Notes: a model not told the origin generated them from the sequence alone. Shown: positions 35,715 to 45,444, numbered from the stretch's first letter. The stretch: 64,000 nt of DNA from Bifidobacterium reuteri DSM 23975 (GCF_000741695.1 NZ_JGZK01000005.1:276089-340088), one strand, 5' to 3'. A program made the numbers and translations.

Positions 35715-37802
35715 ATGTCGGTTTTGGACGAACTTGTGGCGGGCGCGCTGGAGGACCAGCACACCCGCGAGCGTACCGTGTCGCTGGAGGAAGTGAAGCA
35801 GGCCGCGCTGGCGGCCCCGGCCCCAATCGACGCGATGCGATGGCTCAAGCGCGCTGACGGTATCCCGGTGATTGCCGAAATCAAGCGCGCGTCCCCGTCC
35901 AAGGGCCACTTGAGCGACATCCCCGACCCTGCCGCGCTGGCCCGCGAATACGAGCAGGGCGGCGCAAGCGCGATCTCCGTGCTCACCGAAGGTCGCAGGT
36001 TCCTCGGCAGCCTCGACGATTTCGACAAGGTCCGCGCCGCCGTGCACATCCCGTTGCTGCGCAAGGACTTCATCATCACCGACTACCAGGTCTATGAGGC
36101 CCGCGCCCACGGCGCCGATCTTGTGCTGCTCATCGTCGCCGCGCTGGATGACGAGAAGCTCAAGCATCTGCTCGACCTCGCACATGAGCTCAAGATGACC
36201 GTACTCGTGGAGGCGCACACCCGCGAGGAGATCGAACGCGCCCGTAAAGCCGGCGCCAAGGTGATCGGCATCAACGCGCGCAACCTCAAGAACCTGCGCG
36301 TGGACGTGAACAAATACAACGAGCTGGCCGCCGACCTGCCCGACGACGTCATCAAGGTGGCGGAGTCCGGCGTGTTCGGTGCGGTCGAAGTCGAGGACTA
36401 CGGCCGCGCCGGCGCGGACGCCGTGCTGGTGGGAGAGGGCGTGGCCACGGCCGACGATCATGAACTTGCAGTGGAACGACTAGTAAAGGCAGGAGCACAA
36501 GTGAAAGCATCCGAATCCACCCCGTTGAGCGAGCATCAGGGACCGTACTGGGGACAGTTCGGCGGCCGCTACGTGCCTGAGGCCCTCATCACCGCGCTGG
36601 ACGAGCTCGAGCGCGTCTACAATGAGGCCAAGGCCGACCCCGAATTCCACAAGGAGTTCATGACCCTGCAGCAGCGTTATGTGGGCCGTCCGAGCCCGCT
36701 GACCGAAGCGCCGCGCTTCGCCCAGCTCATCAAGGACAAGACCGGTCTGGACGCCCGCATCTTCCTCAAGCGCGAGGATCTGAACCATACCGGCGCGCAC
36801 AAGATCAACAACGCGCTCGGCCAGGCTCTGCTCGTCAAGCGCATGGGCAAGACCCGCGTGATCGCCGAGACCGGCGCCGGCCAGCACGGCGTGGCCACCG
36901 CCACCGTGTGCGCGATGATGGGCCTCAAGTGCCGCATCTACATGGGCCAGATCGACGCCCGCCGTCAGGCCCTCAATGTGGCCCGTATGCGCATGCTCGG
37001 CGCCGAGGTGGTCGAGGTCACGCTCGGCGACCGCATCTTGAAGGATGCCATCAACGAGGCCCTACGCGACTGGGTCACCAACGTCAAGGACACCCACTAC
37101 CTGCTCGGCACGGTCGCGGGCCCGCACCCGTTCCCTGCCATGGTGCGTGACTTCCAGAAGATCATCGGCGAGGAGGCCAAGCAGCAGCTTCAGGACTGGT
37201 ACGGCATCGACCATCCGGACGCGGTATGCGCCTGTGTGGGCGGAGGTTCCAACGCCATAGGCGTGATGAACGCCTTCCTCGACGACGAGCGCGTGAACCT
37301 CTACGGCTACGAGGCCGGCGGCAACGGCCCCGAGTCCGGCAAGCACGCCATCCGCTTCGCGCCCGGCACCGGCCAGCTCGGCATGTTCCAGGGCGCCAAG
37401 AGCTACCTGCTGGAGACCGACGAGGGCCAGACGCTCGACACGTATTCCATCTCCGCCGGCCTTGACTACGCCTCCGTGGGCCCCGAGCACGCCTGGCTCA
37501 AGGACATCGGCCGCGTGAACTACAGCTGGGCCACCGACGAGGAGGCCATGAACGCCTTCCGCGACCTGAGCCAGACCGAAGGCATCATCCCCGCCATCGA
37601 GAGCTCGCACGCCGTGGCCGGCGCATACAAGGCCGCTGCCGATCTCAAGGCCAAGGGCTACGACAAGGCCGTGATGATCATCAACATCTCCGGCCGCGGC
37701 GACAAGGACATGGCCACCGCCGGCAAGTGGTTCGGCTACCTGACCGACGACCAGGCCAAGGCCCTTGAGGTGACCGGCGCACACGGCAACACCGTCGCGT
37801 GA
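35715..37802 (+). CDS. trpCB: Fused indole-3-glycerol phosphate synthase / tryptophan synthase beta chain
   Basis: A 695-residue bifunctional protein. Residues 1-258 are Trp[39 protein letters not shown] and ESGVFG. Residues from about 270 are Trp[17 protein letters not shown], the PLP lysine in [18 protein letters not shown] [13 protein letters not shown], phosphate-binding [10 protein letters not shown] and [13 protein letters not shown]. The joint holds an in-frame GTG at 36501 with AGGAG 5 bases before it, which could give separate TrpB. This fusion is characteristic of bifidobacteria. trpA follows after a palindromic repeat. Confidence 0.96.
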   Translation: MSVLDELVAGALEDQHTRERTVSLEEVKQAALAAPAPIDAMRWLKRADGIPVIAEIKRASPSKGHLSDIPDPAALAREYEQGGASAISVLTEGRRFLGSLDDFDKVRAAVHIPLLRKDFIITDYQVYEARAHGADLVLLIVAALDDEKLKHLLDLAHELKMTVLVEAHTREEIERARKAGAKVIGINARNLKNLRVDVNKYNELAADLPDDVIKVAESGVFGAVEVEDYGRAGADAVLVGEGVATADDHELAVERLVKAGAQVKASESTPLSEHQGPYWGQFGGRYVPEALITALDELERVYNEAKADPEFHKEFMTLQQRYVGRPSPLTEAPRFAQLIKDKTGLDARIFLKREDLNHTGAHKINNALGQALLVKRMGKTRVIAETGAGQHGVATATVCAMMGLKCRIYMGQIDARRQALNVARMRMLGAEVVEVTLGDRILKDAINEALRDWVTNVKDTHYLLGTVAGPHPFPAMVRDFQKIIGEEAKQQLQDWYGIDHPDAVCACVGGGSNAIGVMNAFLDDERVNLYGYEAGGNGPESGKHAIRFAPGTGQLGMFQGAKSYLLETDEGQTLDTYSISAGLDYASVGPEHAWLKDIGRVNYSWATDEEAMNAFRDLSQTEGIIPAIESSHAVAGAYKAAADLKAKGYDKAVMIINISGRGDKDMATAGKWFGYLTDDQAKALEVTGAHGNTVA

Positions 37803-37846
37803 GGCGCGGAATAACGGAATAGCGGAATAACTACAGACCGTCGATT

Positions 37847-37892
37847 GCTCCCCTCAGTCACTTCGTGACAGCTCCCCTCAGAGAGGGGAGCC
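37847..37892 (-). repeat. Palindromic repeat module (copy 3), inside the trp operon
   Basis: The complement of the module at 8189-8234: read on the minus strand it begins GGCTCCCCTCTCTGAGGGG and continues AGCTGTCACGAAGTGACTGA then GGGGAGC. It occupies the 214-base gap between trpCB and trpA and might stabilise or process the message. Confidence 0.7.
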
Positions 37893-38016
37893 AGAGCAAA
37901 CCATAAGAGGTCCTCTGTTTGCCGTTTCCCGAACCGGGGAATAGCAAGCCAATCGCTACGTTGCGCGGCGCTTCCCACAGGGGTGCCAAGGGGAACGAAT
38001 AAGGAGATTTACGAAT

Positions 38017-38886
38017 ATGACCAATACTGCAACCACGCCTTCCGGACAGCCGTTGGGCATCAGCCACAAGCCCAGCCAGACCGAGGCTATGTTCGCCAAG
38101 TTTAAGGCCGCCAACAAGCCCGCCTTCATCGGCTACCTGCCCTACGGTTTCCCGAACCCGGATGTCTCGCTCGAAGCGTTGAAGACGATGGTGGAGCACG
38201 GCGTCGACGCCGTCGAGATCGGCCTGCCCTACTCCGACCCGGTCATGGACGGCCCGGTCATCCAGGCCGCGTCCTCCATCGCCCTGAAGAACGGCGAGAC
38301 CATCAAGCGCGTGTTCGAGGCCGTAGAGACGGTGGCCAACGCCGGCGGCGTGCCGCTCGTCATGAGCTACTGGAATCTCATCTACCACTACGGCGTGGAG
38401 CGTTTCGCCACCGACTTCGAGAACGCCGGCGGCGCGGGCCTCATCACTCCGGACCTCATCCCGGACGAGGCGGGCGAGTGGATCGAGGCCTCCGACCGCC
38501 ACGGCCTCGACCGCGTCTTCCTGGTCTCCCCGGATTCGGCCGACGAACGTCTCGAGACGGTGGCGAAGAACGCCCGCGGCTTCGTGTACGCGGCCGCCCG
38601 CATGGGCGTCACCGGTGAACGCGCGCATCTCGACGCCTCTCCCGAGGTGCTCGTGGAGCGCACCCGCAAGGCCGGCGCCGAGAACGTGTGCGTCGGTATC
38701 GGCGTGTCCACCGCCGAGCAGGGCGCCAAGGTGGGCTCCTACGCGGACGGCGTAATCGTCGGCTCCGCGCTGGTGCACACGCTGCTCGCGGACGACAACA
38801 GGACCGCGCGCGACACCGCCGAAGGCCTGAAGCTGCTGGCCGCCAAGAGCGAGGAACTGGCCGAAGGCATCCACAACGCCCGTTGA
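38017..38886 (+). CDS. trpA: Tryptophan synthase alpha chain
   Basis: The 289-residue alpha subunit cleaves indole-3-glycerol phosphate and passes indole to TrpB. It has FIGYLPYGFPNPDVS, the active-site Glu in DAVEIGLPYSDPVMDGP, LITPDLIPDEAGEW and the phosphate-binding GIGVSTAEQG. AAGGAG lies 9 bases before the ATG. The N-terminal 30 residues extend beyond the usual start of the family. Confidence 0.96.
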   Translation: MTNTATTPSGQPLGISHKPSQTEAMFAKFKAANKPAFIGYLPYGFPNPDVSLEALKTMVEHGVDAVEIGLPYSDPVMDGPVIQAASSIALKNGETIKRVFEAVETVANAGGVPLVMSYWNLIYHYGVERFATDFENAGGAGLITPDLIPDEAGEWIEASDRHGLDRVFLVSPDSADERLETVAKNARGFVYAAARMGVTGERAHLDASPEVLVERTRKAGAENVCVGIGVSTAEQGAKVGSYADGVIVGSALVHTLLADDNRTARDTAEGLKLLAAKSEELAEGIHNAR

Positions 38887-38917
38887 TGCGCCGGGCGCGT
38901 CGGCATACACATTTGCC

Positions 38918-38952
38918 TGACATGCGGCGCGCACTGGGCGTGTCGCATGTCA
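38918..38952 (+). terminator. Hairpin after trpA
   Basis: TGACATGCG (38918-38926) and CGCATGTCA (38944-38952) with a GC-rich loop, 32 bases after the stop. No T run; termination is probable but not certain. Confidence 0.5.
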
Positions 38953-39086
38953 GCATGCATCATGCCCGCACATCATCCTGACAGTCACGGTGCGCACCGC
39001 GCGGTAGGGTGGTTCACGCAACATCAGGTCAAACCATGTGAGATGCGGCACCAGCAAGTCCGGCAACTCCAGCAAGTAGAGGCAGC

Positions 39087-40019
39087 ATGAATCTGGCTTA
39101 TATCCCCTCGCCGACCTTCTCCAAATTCCAGGTCGGCCCATTCACCATCCACATGTACGCGATCTGCATCCTCATCGGCATCTGCGTTGCCGTGTGGATC
39201 CTCACCACTCGATGGAAGCGGTACGGGGGCAACTTCGACCAGATTCTCGACACCACGCTGGTCACCGTGCCTTGCGCTTTGGTCGGCGCCCGTCTGTACC
39301 ACTGCATCACCACACCGAGCATGTACTTCCCGCCCACCGGCAACCTTGTCAACATCCTCAAGGTCTGGGAAGGCGGCATGGCCATCTTCGGCGGCATATC
39401 CGTGGGCGCGCTGGCAGCGTACCTGTGGTGCCGGCACCGCGGCTACCCGTTCGCCATCTTCGCTGATTCCATCGCACCGGCACTCTTGGTCGCGCAGGCC
39501 ATCGGGCGCCTCGGCAACTGGTTCAATCAGGAGTTGTACGGATGGCCCACCACGCTGCCCTGGGGCCTGAAACTCAATGACGCCGACGCCATCGGCAAGT
39601 CCGAGATCTGCTACGACGGCTCGCAATGCCCGGATTACACCACCACGCTGTTCCACCCCACGTTCCTCTATGAGATGATCTGGAACCTCATCGGCGCGGC
39701 CCTCATCGTGTATCTGGGCAAGAAACTTGCCGACCGGCTCAAGGCGGGCCAGCAGTTCGCCATGTACATGATGTGGTATGGCCTCGGCCGCACGTGGATC
39801 GAAAATGTGCGCATCAACTACTCCACCGTGATTCTGGGCCTCAGAACCAACGTATGGACCGCCATCATCGTATTCGTCCTCGGCTGCATCCTCTTCGTTG
39901 TGCTTTACCAGCACGGCTCCGATGCGCAGGTGCTGGCGCGCAGACTCCAGGCGGTCACCGCCGACGAGCTCGAACGCCAAAGCATCGAAGAGGAGAAGAG
40001 CAGGCAAAAGAAGCGTTAA
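39087..40019 (+). CDS. lgt: Prolipoprotein diacylglyceryl transferase
   Basis: The 310-residue inner-membrane enzyme adds diacylglycerol to the lipobox cysteine of prolipoproteins. It has about seven membrane segments; the family signature GRLGNWFNQELYG is near residue 150, and WEGGMAIFGG (with conserved Gly-rich loop) precedes it. The last 25 residues are highly charged. AGAGGCAGC precedes the ATG. It would lipidate, for example, the binding protein at 62.8 kb. Confidence 0.95.
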   Translation: MNLAYIPSPTFSKFQVGPFTIHMYAICILIGICVAVWILTTRWKRYGGNFDQILDTTLVTVPCALVGARLYHCITTPSMYFPPTGNLVNILKVWEGGMAIFGGISVGALAAYLWCRHRGYPFAIFADSIAPALLVAQAIGRLGNWFNQELYGWPTTLPWGLKLNDADAIGKSEICYDGSQCPDYTTTLFHPTFLYEMIWNLIGAALIVYLGKKLADRLKAGQQFAMYMMWYGLGRTWIENVRINYSTVILGLRTNVWTAIIVFVLGCILFVVLYQHGSDAQVLARRLQAVTADELERQSIEEEKSRQKKR

Positions 40020-40082
40020 CGCGAATCCCATACTCCATGAAATAACAGGGCAAGTCCCATTTGGAAGATAAGGTAGGAAACC

Positions 40083-40751
40083 ATGAGCAAGATCGCAATC
40101 GCACCCAGCATTCTGTCCGCCGATTTCTGCAACCTTGAGCGAGACCTCAAGGCCATCGCCAACGCCGACCTCGTCCATGTGGACGTGATGGACCATCATT
40201 TCGTACCGAACCTCACGCTGGGCGAGCCGATCGTCAAGCGCATCTGCGAGGTCACCGACCTGCCGGTCGACGTGCACCTCATGATCGAGGACCCGGACCG
40301 TTGGGCACCTGAGTACGCCAAGCTCGGCGCCGCCTCCGTGTCCTTCCACATGGGCGCTACGCACGCCCCCGTGCGGCTGGCCCGCCAGCTGCGCGACATG
40401 GGCTGCAAGGCATGCTTCGCCGTGCGTCCGGCCGAACCGGTCGAACCGATTTTCGACATCCTCGACGAGTTCGACATGGTTCTCATCATGACCGTGGAGC
40501 CCGGCTTCGGCGGTCAGAAGTTCCTCGACAACCAGATGGCCAAGGTGCGTCGCCTGCGTGACGAGATCACCCGCCGTGGCCTCAAGACTCGCATTCAGGT
40601 GGATGGCGGCGTGAGCCCCAAGACCGCGCACATCGTGGCCGAGGCCGGAGCCGACGTGCTGGTGGCGGGCTCCGCGGTATACGGTGCCGAAAACCCCGCC
40701 CAGGCCATCGACGACATCCGCGTCAAGGCCGAGGCCGCATACAAGGACTGA
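40083..40751 (+). CDS. rpe: Ribulose-phosphate 3-epimerase
   Basis: The 222-residue (beta/alpha)8 enzyme interconverts ribulose 5-phosphate and xylulose 5-phosphate, which feeds the phosphoketolase-based bifid shunt. Motifs: IAPSILSADFCNLERDL, HVDVMDHHFVPN (metal-binding), VHLMIEDPDRW, TVEPGFGGQKF and IQVDGGV. AAGGTAGG precedes the ATG. Confidence 0.97.
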   Translation: MSKIAIAPSILSADFCNLERDLKAIANADLVHVDVMDHHFVPNLTLGEPIVKRICEVTDLPVDVHLMIEDPDRWAPEYAKLGAASVSFHMGATHAPVRLARQLRDMGCKACFAVRPAEPVEPIFDILDEFDMVLIMTVEPGFGGQKFLDNQMAKVRRLRDEITRRGLKTRIQVDGGVSPKTAHIVAEAGADVLVAGSAVYGAENPAQAIDDIRVKAEAAYKD

Positions 40752-40761
40752 ACACGGAATG

Positions 40762-40836
40762 CATGCCATGTCGGCTGTCGCGTACTTGAGATGAGGATTG
40801 ACTCATCGTGTGCGACAGCGACAATGGCATGGCATG
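40762..40836 (+). promoter_or_regulatory. Long bulged hairpin in the rpe-hisE gap
   Basis: CATGCCAT (40762-40769) and GCTGTCGC (40774-40781) pair with GCGACAGC (40812-40819) and ATGGCATG (40829-40836). An inner stem GATGAG/CTCATC lies in the loop. It fills nearly the whole gap and could be an rpe terminator or a hisE leader. Confidence 0.55.
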
Positions 40837-40867
40837 TCTGTCGGATTCAATGAAAGCAGTTACACAT

Positions 40868-41131
40868 ATGAAGACGTTTGAATCGTTGTTCGCTGAGCTG
40901 AGCGAAAAGGCCAAGACCCGTCCCGAAGGTTCGTTGACCGTCGAGGAGTTGGACAAGGGGACCCATTTCATCGGCAAGAAGATCATTGAAGAAGCCGGTG
41001 AGACCTGGATGGCCGCCGAGTATGAAGGTGCCGACCGCACCGCCGAGGAGATGAGCCAGCTTCTCTATCACGTTCAGGTGATGATGATTAAGCATGGTCT
41101 GACCCTCGAGGACGTCTACAAGCACCTGTGA
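40868..41131 (+). CDS. hisE: Phosphoribosyl-ATP pyrophosphatase
   Basis: The 87-residue MazG-like enzyme removes pyrophosphate from phosphoribosyl-ATP, the second histidine step. It shows [20 protein letters not shown], the metal-binding [16 protein letters not shown] and ADLLYH-like [12 protein letters not shown]. The ATG at 40868 fits the family length; an in-frame start upstream would lie in the hairpin. hisG follows 180 bases later. Confidence 0.95.
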   Translation: MKTFESLFAELSEKAKTRPEGSLTVEELDKGTHFIGKKIIEEAGETWMAAEYEGADRTAEEMSQLLYHVQVMMIKHGLTLEDVYKHL

Positions 41132-41311
41132 CGTTCCGGTCGGCTGTGCATCCCTTGGAAGAAGGGTTATGGGTTTCGGCGGAAGCTCCCGTCAGATGAG
41201 TGATTCATCCGCCGGGATCCATCAGCGAAATAGTCGACATTTGATATACCGTATGAGCCACGCATCCGATCTGTAACAAACAGAAACTCCCATAGGGGGA
41301 GAGGAGTACCA

Positions 41312-42163
41312 ATGCTGAGAATCGCCGTTCCGAACAAGGGCATGCTGTCCGAACCCGCATGGAACATGCTGGCCGAGGCGGGATACCGTCTGCGCACCAA
41401 TCCGCGCCAGCTCGTCGTCCAGGACCCGGACAACGACATCGAACTGTTCTACCTGCGTCCACTGGACATCGCCGTGTACGTGGGCCGTGGCGCCATCGAT
41501 GTCGGCATCACCGGCGAGGACCTGCTCAAGAACTCCGGCACCGAGGCCATCGAGCATCTGCCGCTCGGCTTCGGAGCCTCCACCTTCCGTTTCGCCGCGC
41601 CGAACGAGTCGCCCATCTCCAAGCTTGAGGACATCCAGGGCAAGCGCGTGGCCACCACATTCGACAAGCTCGTGCAGGACTATCTGACCGATCACGGCAT
41701 TCAAGCCGAGACCATCCATTTGGACGGTGCCGTAGAGTCCTCAGTGCAACTTGGTGTGGCCGACCTCATCGCCGATGTCGTCTCCACCGGTACCACGCTG
41801 CGCAACGCCGGTCTGCGCGTCTTCGCCGATCCGTTGATGCATTCCGAGGCTTGCCTCATTCGTTCGCCTCGTCTTGACTCCAACGATTCGCGTCTGGCGG
41901 TCCTGTCTCGCCGTCTGCGCGGCGTGCTCACCGCGCACCAGTACGTGCTCATGGACTACGACATCCCGATCAGCAAGGTCTCCGCCGCAGTGGCGGTGAC
42001 CCCGGGATTCGAAAGCCCGACCATCTCTCCGTTGCACGACAAGCAGTGGAATGCCGTGCGCGTCATGGTGCCCAAGGCCAAGGTCAACCAGCTTATGGAT
42101 GATCTGTATGAAGTCGGCGCACGCGGCATCATCGTCACCGCGTTGCAGGCATCACGCATCTAG
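41312..42163 (+). CDS. hisG: ATP phosphoribosyltransferase (long form)
   Basis: The 283-residue enzyme joins ATP and PRPP in the first, feedback-controlled histidine step. Catalytic part: [43 protein letters not shown] and the PRPP loop [12 protein letters not shown]. The last 75 residues form the regulatory HisG_C domain that binds histidine ([20 protein letters not shown]), so it is the long form needing no HisZ. GGAGAGGAG precedes the ATG. The 180-base gap before it holds no recognised element. Confidence 0.96.
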   Translation: MLRIAVPNKGMLSEPAWNMLAEAGYRLRTNPRQLVVQDPDNDIELFYLRPLDIAVYVGRGAIDVGITGEDLLKNSGTEAIEHLPLGFGASTFRFAAPNESPISKLEDIQGKRVATTFDKLVQDYLTDHGIQAETIHLDGAVESSVQLGVADLIADVVSTGTTLRNAGLRVFADPLMHSEACLIRSPRLDSNDSRLAVLSRRLRGVLTAHQYVLMDYDIPISKVSAAVAVTPGFESPTISPLHDKQWNAVRVMVPKAKVNQLMDDLYEVGARGIIVTALQASRI

Positions 42164-42177
42164 ACCTGTCTTCCGCC

Positions 42178-42795
42178 ATGGCACAGCAGAACACCGATAC
42201 GCAATACAGTCCGGAAGCGCGTGATATTTATTTCACCGTACCGAATCTGATCAGTGCACTGAGGATCATTTCGATTCCCTTCATCACCGCATTGATATCG
42301 CGCCACAGCATGATCGAGGCTTTGGCGTTGATTGCCATTTCATCGGCTTCTGATGGTGTCGACGGTATCATCGCGCGCAAATTCAACCAAGTCAGCAAGA
42401 TCGGTCAGATTCTCGATCCTCTGGCCGATCGCCTGCTCATCTTCTGCTCCATCCTTGCGCTCGGCATCGCCGGCATCATACCGATGTGGATGCTTGTGGT
42501 GGTCGGTATCCGTGACCTGTGGATGGCGATTCAGGTTATCTGGCTCGCCCAATATGGATACGGGCCGTTGCCGGTGCATTTCGTGGGCAAGGCCGGCACC
42601 GCGCTGTTGATGATATCCATAGTGTCGCTTATCATCGCCGATCTGGGCAGCAGCCAATTCTTCCACACGTTGTATCTCGCGGCGCTTGCCGCCGGCATTT
42701 GGGGGCTGGCCATGTACTGGCTAGCCGGTTACATCTATACCCGTCAAGGCGTCACGTTATTGCGCAAAGAACTGGGGGAGAAGTATGGCGCCTGA
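42178..42795 (+). CDS. pgsA: CDP-alcohol phosphatidyltransferase (PgsA-like)
   Basis: The 205-residue membrane enzyme transfers a phosphatidyl group from CDP-diacylglycerol, probably to glycerol 3-phosphate. The family motif DGVDGIIARKFNQVSKIGQ followed by ILDPLADR is near residues 60-85, among about five membrane segments. It begins 14 bases after hisG and its end overlaps the next start by 11 bases. Whether the acceptor is glycerol phosphate or another alcohol is not certain. Confidence 0.88.
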   Translation: MAQQNTDTQYSPEARDIYFTVPNLISALRIISIPFITALISRHSMIEALALIAISSASDGVDGIIARKFNQVSKIGQILDPLADRLLIFCSILALGIAGIIPMWMLVVVGIRDLWMAIQVIWLAQYGYGPLPVHFVGKAGTALLMISIVSLIIADLGSSQFFHTLYLAALAAGIWGLAMYWLAGYIYTRQGVTLLRKELGEKYGA

Positions 42796-43762
42796 TCCGA
42801 TTGCACCGGAATCCTTCCCGATATCGGAAGAGAACGCTCCGGTTCATCGGCGCGCCGTATTCTCCGCATCGGTGTCCGGCATCGATTCCCATCATGCCCT
42901 GTCTCCTGACGATGTCGCCGCGATCCGTACACGTCGCCGTCGAAAGACCGACGACGATTCCCTACGTTTGATCGACGATTTGGTCAACAGGCCGATGGAT
43001 CCCATGTTCTCGGATTCGAGGTTGGTCCATGAGCATCGTTCCACGTTCGCGTTTTGGGCCAATCGCGTCATTGTCTTTGCGATTTGCGTCGTCGTGGGCT
43101 TTGCCGGCAGCCTGTTCGTTCAGCAATTGCAGTCCGATCCCCGCAAGCAGGTGCGACAGACTCTGGTGAACCAGCTTGAGAACCGTAATGACACCATCAC
43201 GCAATTGTCCGCCGACGTCAATGACCTGAAGTCTCAGGTCGACCAGCAGTCAAAGAAGGTTACCGGCAACGTGAAAAGCGACACGTTGATCCAAGACGAA
43301 CTGGTCAATGGCACCGTCGCGGTCACCGGTCCTGGCATCACCATGACGCTGGCTGACCCTATCGCGGCAAGCCAAGCTGACCAATCCACATCGAATCGTG
43401 TGGGAACCACCAGTAATATCCGCGTCGTCACTGACCTTGATTTGCAGCAATTGGTCTCCTTGATGTTCAGTAACGGCGCCGAAGCGATTTCCATCAACGG
43501 CAATCGCATAGGGGCGCAGACATCCATACGCAAGGCTGGCGGTCATATTCTCATTGGAATGACCGCCATCGAAAGCCCCTACAGCATCGAGGCGATAGGA
43601 AACAAATCGGAGTTGGCCGAGCAGATGGGTAGCGCCAAACTGAAAAGTCTTTACGATTCATTCAAAAAAGCCGGTATCTATCCTCAAGTCAGCACATCCA
43701 ACTCGATTACACTGAAAGCAGCAGTTGCTGGCGATGTTCAGTATGCGGAGAGGAATCAGTGA
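42785..43762 (+). CDS. DUF881 membrane protein (first copy)
   Basis: A 325-residue protein: a 95-residue charged cytoplasmic part, one membrane segment (VIVFAICVVVGFAGSLFV, about 98-115), a coiled coil (QLENRNDTITQLSADVNDL) and the DUF881 domain (VTGPGITMTLADP, NGAEAISINGNRI, SPYSIEAIGN). In actinobacteria DUF881 proteins flank a small basic protein near FHA and MerR genes, as here; roles in envelope or division are suspected. The stop overlaps the next start by one base (TGATG). Confidence 0.88.
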   Translation: MAPDPIAPESFPISEENAPVHRRAVFSASVSGIDSHHALSPDDVAAIRTRRRRKTDDDSLRLIDDLVNRPMDPMFSDSRLVHEHRSTFAFWANRVIVFAICVVVGFAGSLFVQQLQSDPRKQVRQTLVNQLENRNDTITQLSADVNDLKSQVDQQSKKVTGNVKSDTLIQDELVNGTVAVTGPGITMTLADPIAASQADQSTSNRVGTTSNIRVVTDLDLQQLVSLMFSNGAEAISINGNRIGAQTSIRKAGGHILIGMTAIESPYSIEAIGNKSELAEQMGSAKLKSLYDSFKKAGIYPQVSTSNSITLKAAVAGDVQYAERNQ

Positions 43763-44094
43763 TGGCAGCCGTTCTGGGTCTGATTATCGGTGTTGTTGTC
43801 GGCGTGTTCGTCAAGCCGGACATACCCGTAGTTGTGCAGCCGTACCTGCCCATCATGGTGATCGCCGCCCTGGATGCCTTGCTCGGTGCCGCACGTGCCT
43901 ATTTCGAACGCAGCTTCTCCGATCGCGTGTTCGTCATATCCTTCCTCGCCAATGTGGTCACCGCCACGCTGCTGGTGTTCCTCGGCAATCAGCTCGGTGT
44001 TGGATCGCAGCTCCAGACCGCCGTCATCGTGGTGCTTGGCATTCGTATCTTCTCGAACGTGTCTGCCATCAGGCGTTTCATCTTCAGAGGCTGA
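43762..44094 (+). CDS. sbp: Small basic protein Sbp (DUF1290)
   Basis: A 110-residue protein with three hydrophobic segments: LGLIIGVVVGVFVKPDIPVV, VIAALDALLGAARAYFE and TATLLVFLGNQLGVG, ending in a basic tail. This is the DUF1290 small basic protein, encoded near ftsZ or between DUF881 genes in Gram-positive bacteria. Function unknown. It is translationally coupled on both sides, sharing a base with the upstream stop and ending 2 bases before the next ATG. Confidence 0.9.
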   Translation: MAAVLGLIIGVVVGVFVKPDIPVVVQPYLPIMVIAALDALLGAARAYFERSFSDRVFVISFLANVVTATLLVFLGNQLGVGSQLQTAVIVVLGIRIFSNVSAIRRFIFRG

Positions 44095-44095
44095 C

Positions 44096-44917
44096 ATGGC
44101 GCGCAGATCGCAATCGCATAACATGCTGGAGAAAATGCGGGACCAGCATGCGCAGGACAAAGTCAACGACAGGATGGAAACCGGCTCGTTCCCCAAGGTG
44201 CGCAGAAAGCCGCGCGCGGATCTCAACCGTCACACGAACAGGTCACGTCTGATCACATCCATCCTCATCATGCTGATGTGCGCGTTGCTGGGATTCACGT
44301 ACATGAGCCAGATCAACAACACCAAATCGACGTATGAGACATTGGACGAGAACGAGCTGGTTCGTCTGCTCAACGAATCGAACACGCAGATCTCCAATCT
44401 GGAGCAGCGCAAGACGCAATTGTCCAATCAGCTTGAGTCGCTGAAATCAGCCGCGGATGAGCAGGAGCAGGCGCGTAAGATCGCCAAGCAGAACGAGGAG
44501 GCCAGTGGCCTGATCTCCGGCAGACTGCCTGCTCGAGGCAGGGGCGTCACGGTGTCCATCAGCCGGGGGGCCGATGCCAAAGTCGATGCTTCGATCATGT
44601 TCAACCTCATCGAGGAGTTGCGCAACGCCGGTGCCGAAGTCATTGCGGTGGACAGCGTGCGCGTGGTCGCGTCGACGTATATCGCCGACGCCGATGATGG
44701 GTTGATCTGTGACGGAACCTCCATCAAACCGCCTTACACCGTCAAGGCCATCGGCAATCCGCAGGAACTGTCCAATGCAGTGGACATCGCCGGGGGAGTA
44801 GGTGCTCAATTGCAGGTGAAATACGGTGCGAATGTCGAAGTGCAATCCTCCGATAACATCGTGATAGACGAAGTTCGTGAAGCTACGCAAAATCAGTATG
44901 CGAAGACTGTAGAATGA
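44096..44917 (+). CDS. DUF881 membrane protein (second copy)
   Basis: A 273-residue paralogue of the protein at 42785: basic N-terminus, one membrane segment (LITSILIMLMCALLGFTYM, about 51-69), a long coiled coil (QISNLEQRKTQLSNQLESL) and a DUF881 domain (GRGVTVSISRG, NAGAEVIAVDSVRV, PPYTVKAIGNP). The overlapping arrangement with sbp suggests the two DUF881 proteins and Sbp act as one membrane complex (inference). Confidence 0.88.
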   Translation: MARRSQSHNMLEKMRDQHAQDKVNDRMETGSFPKVRRKPRADLNRHTNRSRLITSILIMLMCALLGFTYMSQINNTKSTYETLDENELVRLLNESNTQISNLEQRKTQLSNQLESLKSAADEQEQARKIAKQNEEASGLISGRLPARGRGVTVSISRGADAKVDASIMFNLIEELRNAGAEVIAVDSVRVVASTYIADADDGLICDGTSIKPPYTVKAIGNPQELSNAVDIAGGVGAQLQVKYGANVEVQSSDNIVIDEVREATQNQYAKTVE

Positions 44918-44923
44918 GGAGTT

Positions 44924-45367
44924 ATGACTGATCCGATTCCAAGCGCAGGCGAAACCACCATCATCGGTTTGCCTGCAATCAATGTATTGCCCGTTACCTC
45001 CACCGGCGACCGTCCGCTGACACAGGAGGATCTGGATACGATCACACGCCTTTCCGATGGAACGGCCCTGTTGATTTCCACCAGGGGAGCGGTATCCGGT
45101 TCCCGTTACCTGCTTGACGAGGATGAGATTACCGTCGGCCGCGACCCGCGAGCCGACATCCTGCTTGACGATTCCACCGTGTCCCGTCAGCATGCCGTGT
45201 TCCGCCGTGCCAATGGGCATTTCTCCGTTATCGACGCAGGAAGCCTGAATGGCACGTATGTGAATCGTCAACGTGTCGACCAGGCTGTGCTGAAAAACGG
45301 CGATGAAATCATGATCGGCAAGTTCCGTCTCATGTTCTTCACCAAATCCGCCGTTATCTCCCAATGA
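44924..45367 (+). CDS. garA: FHA domain protein, GarA-like
   Basis: A 147-residue protein. The N-terminus carries GETTIIG, similar to the ETT phosphorylation motif of mycobacterial GarA and corynebacterial OdhI. The FHA domain spans about 65-135: ITVGRDPRADILLDDSTVSR, RQHAVFRR and SLNGTYVNRQ hold the phosphothreonine-binding residues. GarA/OdhI switch 2-oxoglutarate dehydrogenase and glutamate metabolism when phosphorylated by PknB/PknG; whether this applies to a bifidobacterium lacking a full TCA cycle is open. GAGGAG precedes the ATG. Confidence 0.85.
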   Translation: MTDPIPSAGETTIIGLPAINVLPVTSTGDRPLTQEDLDTITRLSDGTALLISTRGAVSGSRYLLDEDEITVGRDPRADILLDDSTVSRQHAVFRRANGHFSVIDAGSLNGTYVNRQRVDQAVLKNGDEIMIGKFRLMFFTKSAVISQ

Positions 45368-45378
45368 ACGCCGTTTGA

Positions 45379-45436
45379 CCTTGGCTTACACTGGATTCGG
45401 GATCGCTCGGTGTGATTCCGCCAGTGTAAGCCAAGG
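45379..45436 (+). promoter_or_regulatory. 16-bp perfect inverted repeat covering the ftsR-like ribosome binding site
   Basis: CCTTGGCTTACACTGG (45379-45394) and CCAGTGTAAGCCAAGG (45421-45436) with a 26-base loop. The right arm contains the AAGG of the AAGGAG site (45433-45438) for the gene starting at 45445. It may be an mRNA switch, an operator, or a terminator with read-through. Confidence 0.7.
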
Positions 45437-45444
45437 AGCGTGCG

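Noticed and set aside
41132..41311. Riboswitch or T-box upstream of hisG
   Set aside because: No T-box sequence, specifier structure or terminator could be recognised in the 180-base gap.
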